Origin: Lachnoclostridium sp. UBA903
Lineage (GTDB): Bacteria; Bacillota; Clostridia; Lachnospirales; Lachnospiraceae
Length of the DNA: 52,041 nt
Reading direction: 5' to 3'
Assembly (NCBI GenBank): GCA_002294045.1
Contig: DBEP01000022.1
Span: 1 to 52,041 of the forward strand
The translations under genes and the position numbers were made by a program. A model generated the notes under the pieces. That model saw only the letters and a program-made list of their open reading frames with translations, was not told where the DNA came from and ran no database searches. Numbering within the stretch: position 1 is the first letter of the stretch; every line of letters begins with the position of its first letter. Shown here piece after piece: positions 24,601 to 32,272 of this stretch.

Positions 24601-24835
24601 GAAAAGCCGGGAGCTAATAAATGCGGTATACAAGTCGGGAAATGAAATAAAACAATTAAATTATGGAATAGGTAATAATTTGGGAGACTTTTACCGATAT
24701 ACAAATTATAAATCGGGTAATGACACCCGGGAAAGTGATTATCAGGATACGGCAGCTGTTCCGACGGATACCTTATACAAACTTGCAAAAACATTTTTAG
24801 TACATATTAAAGAAATAGAGAGTAATTTACAATAA
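21602..24835 (+). CDS. Large flagellar-locus protein with FliK-like C-terminus (DUF6240-like)
   Basis: A 1077-residue, acidic, mostly helical protein without membrane segments or signal peptide. A motif of about 20 residues, roughly N-x-L-P-x-T-x-E-N-L, recurs near residues 158 (SDLPVTEANI), 195 (NNLEPTIENL), 254 (NGLPLTDETL), 553 (NGIAITQENV) and 667 (NQEVTMKNLL). The last 150 residues (from about 930) contain VNVTILRNTGEYGKVNISAD and an alpha/beta pattern like the C-terminal substrate-switch domain of hook-length protein FliK. It is 20 bases before flagellin and under a sigma-D-type promoter. I recall similar proteins annotated DUF6240 in Clostridia. A role in hook or filament export is inferred. 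Confidence 0.7.
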   Translation: MIINGLYGTSNLKVQENGVNTVPKEETENTAVKYSGAADTVPAASDTGLLTYTENDIQKKSENSQEDEVHNEEAQQNNTSECMSREDYKAISEEGISLEKYNSERLARVLQRIKTQRAEKEETLSDRIESLNKKAEAIEHMAGYNTATKKIVRKLVESDLPVTEANIAKIATAMEMASLALNLTDKDISYLIGNNLEPTIENLYKARYSGSSAPKEKITDQTFAGLKQQVVEIIDNAGLETDEENMQSARWLLNNGLPLTDETLWAYRDLKYLKDYTDEDTLLNKTVEAFSSGKNPEAASLGHVAAEKAEHAIDAFHSISEEAIQEAVKNHEGGTEHINCRELQKVQKKVQKQLDKGSAITSGNQPEFAKETGEEETGTAADILDIKTITVRRQLEEIRLKMTLDSGQQLIKQGFKLDTDSLSKLVDGLRDLEDKYYKNLLKEGSAEINTENVRILKDSLQGMEELKGMPSYILGSTLSIRDSITVGGLLTAGSECRASRDKAGEAYETLMTKPRSDMGDSITKAFRNVDTILEDMKLEPTQANERAVRILGYNGIAITQENVLYVKAYDEQVNQLMKSFHPAVAAELIKKGTNPLNIPIEELNQQLESIQNELGVSEEEKYSRYLWKLEKNKDISEDEKKSYIGIYRLLNAVKKTDGAALGAVLKANQEVTMKNLLTAVRTMKSSGVDAAVDDSFGLLSQHTYTGENIADQVNASFAESGTLNNKEAQPDVLAEKSDYGNYLLKDVMDEITPGKLQFLGNTQDIMEMSVEKLKEELINRAENTEEENNYWNQKLKEYHEVTDQSENAQRILKSFDIPDSLSNIQAAKDLLSSDQTFYKQIGRLQKRWNNEETDSKNMEQPFMELADVSENLINAMTGPEDVKEQYQILEQEVNKLFNQTYDNPVVTARDISALQRINYGISLIHKLAGRESYEIPLAVGDNITNVNVTILRNTGEYGKVNISADSETLGKISVGLSVKEQGINALITCDNRTGLEAARMKSRELINAVYKSGNEIKQLNYGIGNNLGDFYRYTNYKSGNDTRESDYQDTAAVPTDTLYKLAKTFLVHIKEIESNLQ

Positions 24836-24855
24836 TACACAGATAGGAGCCAGAT

Positions 24856-26331
24856 ATGAGAATTAATCATAATATTTCAGCTTTAAAAGCAAACAATCAA
24901 TTAGTTAAAACAAATAATGCCCTGGATAAAAGTCTGGAGAAGTTATCTTCCGGTTTTCGTATTAACCGGGCAGCAGATGATGCGGCAGGCATGGCTATTT
25001 CACAAAAAATGAAGACACAGATAGCCGGTCTTGAACAGGCATCCAGAAACGCTTCCGATGGTATATCTATCATACAGACTGCAGAAGGGGCCTTAACAGA
25101 AGTTAACACCATGATTCAAAGAATGAGGGAGTTGGCGGTTCAGGCTGCCAACGGCACCAATACCCTGGAAGACAGGAAGTCCATACAGGCTGAAATCGAC
25201 CAGTTAAATGATGAAATTAAAAGAATTTCTGAGACAACGGAATTTAATACAAAAACTTTATTGGACGGCAGTATTGACAACCTGTCTTATTCCGATAATA
25301 ACTATGTTAAACTGGTATCCTTATCCGATGCGGTAAAAAGCGGGGAATATACCATACAAGTGACATCGGAAGCCAGTAAGGCAGTTGCAATTCCATCCGG
25401 AACGATTGCCGGCACGGAATTTCCGATTACTGCGGCAGCAGCAGGAAGTATTAACATCAATGGAAATGAAGTAACAATTGAAGAAGGGGATACCCTGGAA
25501 GAGGTATTCGAAAAACTCCGTAACACCTGCGATACGGCTAATGTAAAGGTATTTGCCACGGCTGATGACCTGACTGTGCCGCCGGACGCCGCCGCCGTTG
25601 CAGCCTCTCCTGATACAGCCGGATATAATTCGGTCTCTCCTGCGGACGGTACCGCACTGGTATTTATTTCAAACGGATACGGCAGTGATGAGACCATAGA
25701 AATTTACTGTGATAATGCCGATTTAGCGGCCGCATTGGGCCTTACCGGAATTACGGCAACAGCGGGCAAGGATGCGGTGGTAGACCTGGGAGCCGGATTT
25801 TCTACAACTGCAACCGTGTCAGTGGATGGAAACCTTGTAAAAGTAACGGATATTAACGATTTTGAAATGGTATTTGATGCCAGACCAGGTTCTTCGGCAG
25901 GAACAGGCATTGCGAATGTAACCGTATTAAAAGCCGGCCCCATGAAGCTGCAAATCGGTGCCAATGAAGACCAAACCATGGAGGTACGTATTCCCAGGGT
26001 AGACCCAGTTACTTTGGGGATTGACAATGTTAATATCTGTACGGAGGAAGGAGCACAGAAAGCTATTACCACGCTTGATGAAGCTAATTCAAAAGTAACG
26101 GCAATCCGGGCAAAACTGGGTGCTTACCAGAACCGTCTGGAACACGCCATATCCAATTTGGATACTACTTCTGAAAATATGACGGAAGCACTGTCCCGTA
26201 TCGAAGATGTGGATATGGCAAAAGAAATGGCAAATTATACTCAGAAAAACGTATTAGCCCAGGCCGGAACCGCCATGCTGGCCCAGGCCAATGAAAGGCC
26301 CCAGACCATATTATCTTTATTGCAGGGTTGA
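24856..26331 (+). CDS. hag: Flagellin
   Basis: A 491-residue filament protein. The conserved N-terminal D0/D1 region (1-150) begins MRINHNISALKANNQL and includes SSGFRINRAADDAAGMAIS; the C-terminal D1/D0 region (from about 400) ends ANERPQTILSLLQG. The middle (about 160-395) is a variable, Ala/Gly/Asp-rich surface domain with no Cys in the outer parts. An AGGAG site precedes the ATG. It is exported by the flagellar type III apparatus, so no signal peptide is expected. The gene lies between the FliK-like protein and a FliS-like chaperone, which fits co-expression of filament subunit and chaperone. Confidence 0.97.
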   Translation: MRINHNISALKANNQLVKTNNALDKSLEKLSSGFRINRAADDAAGMAISQKMKTQIAGLEQASRNASDGISIIQTAEGALTEVNTMIQRMRELAVQAANGTNTLEDRKSIQAEIDQLNDEIKRISETTEFNTKTLLDGSIDNLSYSDNNYVKLVSLSDAVKSGEYTIQVTSEASKAVAIPSGTIAGTEFPITAAAAGSININGNEVTIEEGDTLEEVFEKLRNTCDTANVKVFATADDLTVPPDAAAVAASPDTAGYNSVSPADGTALVFISNGYGSDETIEIYCDNADLAAALGLTGITATAGKDAVVDLGAGFSTTATVSVDGNLVKVTDINDFEMVFDARPGSSAGTGIANVTVLKAGPMKLQIGANEDQTMEVRIPRVDPVTLGIDNVNICTEEGAQKAITTLDEANSKVTAIRAKLGAYQNRLEHAISNLDTTSENMTEALSRIEDVDMAKEMANYTQKNVLAQAGTAMLAQANERPQTILSLLQG

Positions 26332-26372
26332 TAATTCGGGCATGTTAAGACAGAAAGGTACCGGTAGCATTA

Positions 26373-26852
26373 ATGGATAAGGAAACAATGAAAGGTTTTG
26401 CGGCCAGAGTTACCCAGGCATCTAGGACAGAGCTGGTTGTTATTATGTACGAGATTATATTGGCAGATATTAAATCAGCAAAAATCTATTATCATAATAG
26501 AGACATGGCAATGTTTGAACGGGAATTAAAGCATGCACAGCGCTTTCTGCATGAGTTGATGGCAACCCTGGATTACCGTTATGAGCTTTCGTTTCATTTA
26601 ATGAGTCTTTATGTTTTTGCCAATCAGGCTGTTATAACGGCAATTTTTCAGAAGAAAACCAAAACATTGGATGAAGCGGAGTCTATTCTTTATATATTAT
26701 TGGAAGGCTTTAAAAGTATCAGTAAAAAAGATTCATCCGGGCCGGTGATGCAGAACACCCAGCAGTTATACGCCGGGCTGACATATGGCAGAGGTGTATT
26801 AAATGAAATGTATATAGATCCCAATGAGCAGAGCAGAGGCTTTAGGGCATAA
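26373..26852 (+). CDS. FliS-like flagellin chaperone
   Basis: A 159-residue, all-helical protein. The segment VTQASRTELVVIMYEIILAD is the typical FliS N-terminal signature (normally xxTASPxxLIxxLYExxI), followed by helices in the expected spacing. FliS binds the C-terminal helices of flagellin and prevents early assembly in the cytoplasm. It is somewhat longer than usual FliS (about 120-130 residues) and diverged, so a specialised paralogue is possible. It starts 41 bases after flagellin, with ribosome site AGAAAGG. Confidence 0.85.
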   Translation: MDKETMKGFAARVTQASRTELVVIMYEIILADIKSAKIYYHNRDMAMFERELKHAQRFLHELMATLDYRYELSFHLMSLYVFANQAVITAIFQKKTKTLDEAESILYILLEGFKSISKKDSSGPVMQNTQQLYAGLTYGRGVLNEMYIDPNEQSRGFRA

Positions 26853-26860
26853 TAATCTAT

Positions 26861-26937
26861 GGTGCTGTTGCAAAATTCGATATTACCTGCAAGGAATATG
26901 AGCCGGGTAACCCTAAGAATTTGCAACAGCCCTTTTT
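26861..26937 (+). terminator. Terminator of the flagellin operon, long hairpin
   Basis: GGTGCTGTTGCAAA and TTTGCAACAGCCC are inverted copies (one bulge) around a 40-base interior with further pairing, followed by five T. The length of the stem suggests it may also be a dispersed repeat used as a terminator. Confidence 0.7.
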
Positions 26938-26961
26938 AATATTTAAGGCCGCTGATAGCGA

Positions 26962-27183
26962 TTATACGGTGGAATAGTCGTTATCCATTTCTTTCGCTTG
27001 CTTTAGGAGAAATTTATACCTTTTTTGAATCGCATTTACTTCATAAATATAGCAGTCAATTAAATCAGGGTCAATTACGTTTTCAAAATTCGAATATGCC
27101 GAGTCCAAAGCAAGCTTCGTCTTTTTAATATCGTTGAGCAAAGCATCATTTTCCTGCTTCTTTATTTTTGAAAACAATCTCAT
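26962..27183 (-). CDS. DUF2508 (YaaL-like) protein
   Basis: A 73-residue soluble helical protein. The segment FENVIDPDLIDCYIYEVNAI and the later KRYKFLLKQAK match the DUF2508 family (YaaL of Bacillus subtilis), whose function is unknown. The gene normally lies just before bofA on the same strand. Here bofA is its direct neighbour but divergent, with 127 bases between the starts. A GGAG ribosome site precedes the ATG. The size is normal for the family. Confidence 0.85.
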   Translation of the reverse strand: MRLFSKIKKQENDALLNDIKKTKLALDSAYSNFENVIDPDLIDCYIYEVNAIQKRYKFLLKQAKEMDNDYSTV

Positions 27184-27310
27184 TTTTGCTCCATTCTACC
27201 TGATTAACAGGGTTAGTTAATAATTATTTTATTTATAGTATAGTCAGGCTGTCATTAGAATATACTAAATTATAGAAAAATTTACCTGGATTGTTAAAAA
27301 GGAGGAGATT

Positions 27311-27583
27311 ATGGAGAGTCAGATTTTTGTTGTTATTATCATAATTTGTATCGCGTTAATCGTTTTTGGTTTGATAAAACACCGTTTTGATTTATTGGTT
27401 AATTTCGGCCTTCGTATATTTTCCGGTATGCTGGGAATATATCTGATAAATAGTTTCCTGTATAGTTTTGGTCTGTCTTTGAGTGTAGGCACAAACGGAT
27501 TTACCGCACTGGCTATCGGATTACTGGGGCTGCCGGGATTTTTATTGGTTTATGGGGTAGCGGCATTTTTTTATTTTACATAA
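27311..27583 (+). CDS. bofA: BofA, inhibitor of pro-sigma-K processing
   Basis: A 90-residue membrane protein with two long hydrophobic segments (about 5-23 and 30-50) and a third near the C-terminus, and the family-typical LGLPGFLLVYGVA end. In Bacillus subtilis BofA sits in the outer forespore membrane and holds back cleavage of pro-sigma K by SpoIVFB. Its presence marks a spore-former. GGAGGAG ribosome site upstream. It is divergent from the DUF2508 gene and stands before the convergent chemoreceptor gene. Confidence 0.9.
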   Translation: MESQIFVVIIIICIALIVFGLIKHRFDLLVNFGLRIFSGMLGIYLINSFLYSFGLSLSVGTNGFTALAIGLLGLPGFLLVYGVAAFFYFT

Positions 27584-27693
27584 AATATTTAACCTATAAT
27601 GTTATATTATTCTAACTAATATTTTATTTTACATATGCTCCTTCCTAATCCGCAAAATTCATATGGAGGGTGGTAATCAGTTCCGGGCAGAAT

Positions 27694-29793
27694 TTAAAAT
27701 TGGAACCTGGTTATGCCTGCATCCATCTGTTCTGCCATTTGTGAAAGGTTTTTACTTAAAGTTAATATTTCCTGCATGTAAGCTGACTGCTCCTGCATGG
27801 ACACGGATACCGCCTCCGTCCCCGATGCATTTTCTTCGGAAACGGCTGACAAATTCATAATGACATTAACCACTTCATTTTTTTTAGCCCCCATCTCCTG
27901 TACGGATTGGCTTATAACCTGTATGTCTTTCCTGGTTTCTTCAATGGCATACGCAATATTTTCAAATTTTAACCGGGTCATTTCCACACTGTCAGCCTGT
28001 TGCAGAACAATATCTGAGACCTCTTTCATTTTATCCGCAGACCCGGACGCTTTTTCACTTAGCTCATTAATTATACCGGCTATTTCTTTTGAGAGCCTGT
28101 TGGCGGCTTCTGCCAATACCCGTACTTCTTCCGCCACCACGGAAAATCCCTTGCCTGCTTCTCCTGACCGGGCCGCTTCAATTGCCGCATTCAGCGCCAG
28201 CAGATTGGTCTGTTTGGCTATTCCGCCAATCATATTACTGATTTTCTCAATTTTACGGGCACTTTCATGGGTGTCAAGAATAACCCCATATATTTCTTTT
28301 GATATACTACTGTTTGCTTTTGTTTTTTCCACCAGTTCTTTCAGTATGGCAAAGCCTTCTTCCTTTATCTGTTCCACGCTATCTGCGGAATTTTTCAGTC
28401 CCTGCATATTATCCTGCTCCTGTTTTATGAGTTCCTCCATTTCACTGATCTTTTCGGCCCCGGCCCCGGTGTCTTCCGCCTGCTGGTGACTTCCGTCCGC
28501 TATTTGCTCTATGGTACCTGCCGCTTCTTTTATCATGATCAGTGATTGTTCGATCATATGATCCAGGTTTTGGGACGTGGAATAAATGTTTCCGGATATT
28601 TGAGCATTTTCATGCAAAAGTTTTCTGAAAAAGCCGGATATGGTTTGAAAGGCTACGGAAAGCCTGCCCATTTCATCTTTTCTCTTTTTATATTTATCCT
28701 CCAATTCTCTTGTAAAGTTACCTTCCGCCATTTCATGGCATATACCGGTAAGATATTCTATGGGTTTATTTATCTCATTCGCTATAATATAAACAACTGT
28801 AAAACTAACAAGCAGTGATAACAGGGTTATCAGGATAAAACTGTCCCGCAATTTATTAAGACCGGAAAGTACTTCACTTTTATTTATTTCCAGGGCAAAG
28901 GACCAGCCTCGGTCGCTAATTGGTGCGTAACCCATATACTTACTTTCTCCGTTATATTGGTACTCCCCAAAACCAGCCTTCCCGTCCGCCATATCCTTCT
29001 GAACTATTTCAAAATTTTCAAAACCCAGCAGATTTTTTCCTTCCTGTCCGCTGGCAACGGAAGCCGAAGAAACCCCATCTGCCCACTGGGTAGCGGAGGA
29101 AACTCCATTCTCCGTATTTTCTGTGTCCGATGCTTCTTTTACGGTTATCTGATTTAAAACGGATTGTAACTTATTTTTATCGGAATGGGCAATTGTATTG
29201 CCGGACCGGTTTAAGATATAGGCGGTTCCGGATTCCCCATATGTGATCTGTCCGGCTAGTTTTCCCAATTCATAGCCGTCCCGGATTCCTATCAGTAACC
29301 CACTAACTTCCCCGTCTCCAAATACCGGTACGGCGTAAACCATAACAACCTGGTTATCCTTTAATATCATAGGTTCTGTGACCACACGTTCTCCCGTCAG
29401 CCCTTTTTTGATATAGTCGGTCCCGCTTAAATCCGCATGTCCTCCGTCTTCATAAATACCCTCTCCTTCCTTGTTTACAAGGGCCATATATAGATATCCC
29501 GCTCTCTCTTTCTCCCTTTGCAGGATTTTTTCAGCTTCTAAATCATATTCTTTTGTATCTTCAATGTTATAAAATAATTCATTGGCTGCAACCACCTCCA
29601 GGGAATCTGAATATTTGGAAATGCCTGCTTCTACAGCCTGACTTGCTTCAAGGGCAAGCTGTGACATGGAGTGTTCCGTACTTTCAATTAAAACGGTCCT
29701 TGATGCACGAAAAGATATGTAACCCACTCCTAAACAAATTATTAATATTAGAGTTCCAAAAAATAACGTCATTTTCATTTTAATTGTTTTCAT
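27694..29793 (-). CDS. Methyl-accepting chemotaxis protein with dCache-type sensor
   Basis: A 699-residue membrane receptor. It has a first membrane helix (about 8-28), an extracytoplasmic sensor region of about 280 residues (Cache-like: GTDYIKKGLTGERVVTEPM and GRDG-like IGIRDGYELG), a second helix (about 318-338), HAMP, and a long signalling domain whose tip IAKQTNLLALNAAIEAARSG is near 525-550. All MCP signalling features are present. It is the last gene of a minus-strand unit: its start overlaps the end of the GGDEF gene by 14 bases, so the two are translationally linked. A ligand such as an amino acid or organic acid is typical of dCache sensors, but the actual one is unknown. Confidence 0.94.
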   Translation of the reverse strand: MKTIKMKMTLFFGTLILIICLGVGYISFRASRTVLIESTEHSMSQLALEASQAVEAGISKYSDSLEVVAANELFYNIEDTKEYDLEAEKILQREKERAGYLYMALVNKEGEGIYEDGGHADLSGTDYIKKGLTGERVVTEPMILKDNQVVMVYAVPVFGDGEVSGLLIGIRDGYELGKLAGQITYGESGTAYILNRSGNTIAHSDKNKLQSVLNQITVKEASDTENTENGVSSATQWADGVSSASVASGQEGKNLLGFENFEIVQKDMADGKAGFGEYQYNGESKYMGYAPISDRGWSFALEINKSEVLSGLNKLRDSFILITLLSLLVSFTVVYIIANEINKPIEYLTGICHEMAEGNFTRELEDKYKKRKDEMGRLSVAFQTISGFFRKLLHENAQISGNIYSTSQNLDHMIEQSLIMIKEAAGTIEQIADGSHQQAEDTGAGAEKISEMEELIKQEQDNMQGLKNSADSVEQIKEEGFAILKELVEKTKANSSISKEIYGVILDTHESARKIEKISNMIGGIAKQTNLLALNAAIEAARSGEAGKGFSVVAEEVRVLAEAANRLSKEIAGIINELSEKASGSADKMKEVSDIVLQQADSVEMTRLKFENIAYAIEETRKDIQVISQSVQEMGAKKNEVVNVIMNLSAVSEENASGTEAVSVSMQEQSAYMQEILTLSKNLSQMAEQMDAGITRFQF

Positions 29794-30817
29794 ATGTATT
29801 ACTCCTTGTATTCATTTCAGAAGCTATCATGTACTGATTCTTCCCTTCTAATTTCGCGGCATACATAGCCATATCCGCCTTTTTAAGCAAATCTTTAAAA
29901 TCGTCCCCGTCCCCCGGGAAAAAAGAAATTCCCGCACTGGCTGTGACATAAAACTTTTGTTCCTTTAAAATGAAAGCCTCGGCAAACAGCTTCATCAAAG
30001 TATCGGCAGCATTTATTACTTCTCTCTTATCAGAAATATGCTCCAGCATAATCAGATACTCATCTCCTCCAAAGCGGGCAACGGTACAAAAACTTTCCAT
30101 AGCTTGGGACAAACGTCCCGCAATGCTTTTTAAAAGTTCGTCTCCGCATTCATGCCCCAGCGTGTCATTAACATTTTTAAAAGAATCTAAATCCAGGAAC
30201 AGAAAACCTGCCATCTCACCTTTCTGTCTTGCCAGATGAATTGCCTGCTCCGCTTTTTTGTTAAAAAGCATACGGTTCGGGAGTTGTGTCAGTTGATCAT
30301 AATAGGCCATACGATACATCTTCTCTTCTTCCTTCATTTTTTTCAAGATTCGGCCTGTCAATTGGGAAAGCGTATCCAACAAAGCGGTATAATCCTTTCG
30401 GGATTTTTTGCCTGCATGACTAAGCTCCAGGCAGAGCGAGCCGATTATCTTTTCCCGTACCTTAATATCTGCCTTTAAATACTGGTGCTTGCTTTTATTT
30501 CCTTTTACGCCGGTATATTCAGGTATTTTCGTACTTTCACGTCTCATCCAGAATAAAGTACCGGTCAGCATGTCATGCTCCTTATCAGGAAGCTGCAGGC
30601 TTACACTTTCAGCGTTAAAGAATTCTCCGATTTTTTTGAGTATTGCACAGAGATTCTCTTTTGGAGCGCGGGAACCGGCTGTAATAAACATAGCTGCGAT
30701 TTTAAAGAGCAGTGTCCGGAACCGGATTTCCTCCTTATAGCGGGAGCTGTTTCTCATAAAAAATACGCTTCCCAGTAATAACAGCGTAAAAGTTACCGTA
30801 TTATTTATTTTTTTCAT
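29780..30817 (-). CDS. Diguanylate cyclase (GGDEF) with GAF-like region
   Basis: A 345-residue protein. It has a single N-terminal hydrophobic segment (about 7-23), then a divergent GAF-like region (about 60-165), then a GGDEF domain (about 170-330) starting DQLTQLPNRMLFN and containing the active-site signature RFGGDEY. The catalytic loop is intact, so it should make cyclic-di-GMP. The inhibitory I-site RxxD, expected just upstream, is not present (MESFC instead), so product inhibition is probably absent. It overlaps the chemoreceptor gene and lies 41 bases behind the EAL/HDOD gene. The ribosome site is AAGGAGATG. Confidence 0.92.
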   Translation of the reverse strand: MKKINNTVTFTLLLLGSVFFMRNSSRYKEEIRFRTLLFKIAAMFITAGSRAPKENLCAILKKIGEFFNAESVSLQLPDKEHDMLTGTLFWMRRESTKIPEYTGVKGNKSKHQYLKADIKVREKIIGSLCLELSHAGKKSRKDYTALLDTLSQLTGRILKKMKEEEKMYRMAYYDQLTQLPNRMLFNKKAEQAIHLARQKGEMAGFLFLDLDSFKNVNDTLGHECGDELLKSIAGRLSQAMESFCTVARFGGDEYLIMLEHISDKREVINAADTLMKLFAEAFILKEQKFYVTASAGISFFPGDGDDFKDLLKKADMAMYAAKLEGKNQYMIASEMNTRSNTYENN

Positions 30818-30858
30818 AACATCTCCTTAGGTCGTACATTAACATTTATTTTCCTCTT

Positions 30859-32070
30859 TCATTTCGTCTGAGCCTTCTGCCACCGAATGGCCTCCATGTA
30901 TAAAGACATATACTTTTGGGCGGTAAGCTTTGGGTATTTGACTGCCGTATTTAGACTTTCCCACCGGGCTTGTTCTAAAGCCAGAACGATATCAAGATGC
31001 CAGCGAAGCCGGTTATCTCTGCCCTCAAGCGCAGCTCTTACTTCCCGGGACAAAGGCAGCCCCTGCAGGGCTTTCTCCATTTTGGTATTTAAAAGCACAT
31101 CAATGGAGGAAAACATCCCTCCTATAAAATAATCCGATTCACTGCCTATTTTTAATTCCCGTGCAATAAGGGAAAGCATTTTCCCCCGTATAACGGAGTT
31201 TTTGACCAGCTCGGCATTTTCAGGGCATTGAACTCCCCGCATCATCATAAGACACACCCATCGTCTGATTTCGTCCGTTCCCATGAGTATAAGTCCTTGC
31301 TGAATATTTTTAATACGGTATCTGGTACCATAATAAACCGAATCGGCCATTTTTAAAAACTTATAGGAAAGTCCCACATCCTGCTGAATAATAGCTGATA
31401 TGGAATTATAATTGATCTCCTCACGGTTAAGCTCATTCAGAATCTGAACCAAATTAACATTGAGTGCGCCGATATCTCTGGCGCCTGTCATAACAGGCCT
31501 GCTGAAATAATACCCCTGGAACAGCTTAAATCCCATGCTTACGGCACGCAGATACTCTTTCCTGGTTTCCACCTTCTCCGCCAGAAAAAGAATACGGCTT
31601 TTATATTTGTCAATCAGCATTTGAAGGTCCTTACCCGATACCGCCGGAAATTCCACCTTGATGATATCGGCAAGTTCGATCAACGGAAGATATTCTTTGG
31701 AATACTGCTCCAGGACAAAGTCATCCAGTGCCAGCATGTAGCCCCTTTGCTTTAGCTTCCTGCACGCCTCCACCACTTCTTTTGTTGCTTCCACCCTTTC
31801 AAGAATTTCAATGACCACCTTCTCTTTCGGCAGCATATATGCCAATTCCCCTAAAAGCAGATTTTGCGAAAAATTTATAAAACCCCTGGTTTCTTCAACC
31901 AGCTCCTTAAATCCAAAAACAAAAAAAGAGTCATTTATTAAAGCAATAGTTGACTGGTCATCATCAGTACCCTCATAATAATTATTAACACTTTTCCTGT
32001 AAAGCAGCTCGTATCCGTAAACACGCATTTTGCGGTTGAATATCGGCTGCCTTGCAACATACACATTCAT
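30859..32070 (-). CDS. EAL/HDOD (YuxH-like) signalling protein
   Basis: A 403-residue soluble protein. The N-terminal half is a diverged EAL domain: MNVYVARQPIFNRKMRVYGY and ELLYR in place of EAL, with later DDF (LALDDFVLEQ) and VKVE-like (IIKVEFPAV) elements. The second half (about 200-400) is an HDOD domain without HD hydrolase residues. YuxH-family proteins usually lack several metal ligands, so c-di-GMP binding or protein-protein signalling is more likely than phosphodiesterase activity. First gene of the minus-strand c-di-GMP/chemoreceptor unit, divergent from the AraC-GGDEF gene. Confidence 0.9.
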   Translation of the reverse strand: MNVYVARQPIFNRKMRVYGYELLYRKSVNNYYEGTDDDQSTIALINDSFFVFGFKELVEETRGFINFSQNLLLGELAYMLPKEKVVIEILERVEATKEVVEACRKLKQRGYMLALDDFVLEQYSKEYLPLIELADIIKVEFPAVSGKDLQMLIDKYKSRILFLAEKVETRKEYLRAVSMGFKLFQGYYFSRPVMTGARDIGALNVNLVQILNELNREEINYNSISAIIQQDVGLSYKFLKMADSVYYGTRYRIKNIQQGLILMGTDEIRRWVCLMMMRGVQCPENAELVKNSVIRGKMLSLIARELKIGSESDYFIGGMFSSIDVLLNTKMEKALQGLPLSREVRAALEGRDNRLRWHLDIVLALEQARWESLNTAVKYPKLTAQKYMSLYMEAIRWQKAQTK

Positions 32071-32272
32071 ACTAGTCTGCTCCTTAACGTTCAGGTTTAC
32101 CTCAAAGTTTTATTTCATTATTTTCACCTTTTGATCGTTCTAATTATATTCGTACACTGTAAAGCAGGTAGATATAAAATTGTGAATTTAGAAAAAAAAA
32201 GAAGATAATTTTTTTATTCTATTGCGTTTTATCTGAAAATGTACTATTTTGAGAAAAAAAGGAGGTGTTTTT

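Noticed and set aside
25302..26072. Open frames antisense to flagellin
   Set aside because: They lie under a clear flagellin gene, lack start signals, and have the low-complexity composition of a shadow frame.
27797..28489. 230-codon open frame on the strand opposite the chemoreceptor
   Set aside because: It has no ribosome site, and its Ser/Ala/Leu-rich composition is what the antisense of an MCP signalling domain gives. The chemoreceptor on the other strand is unambiguous.
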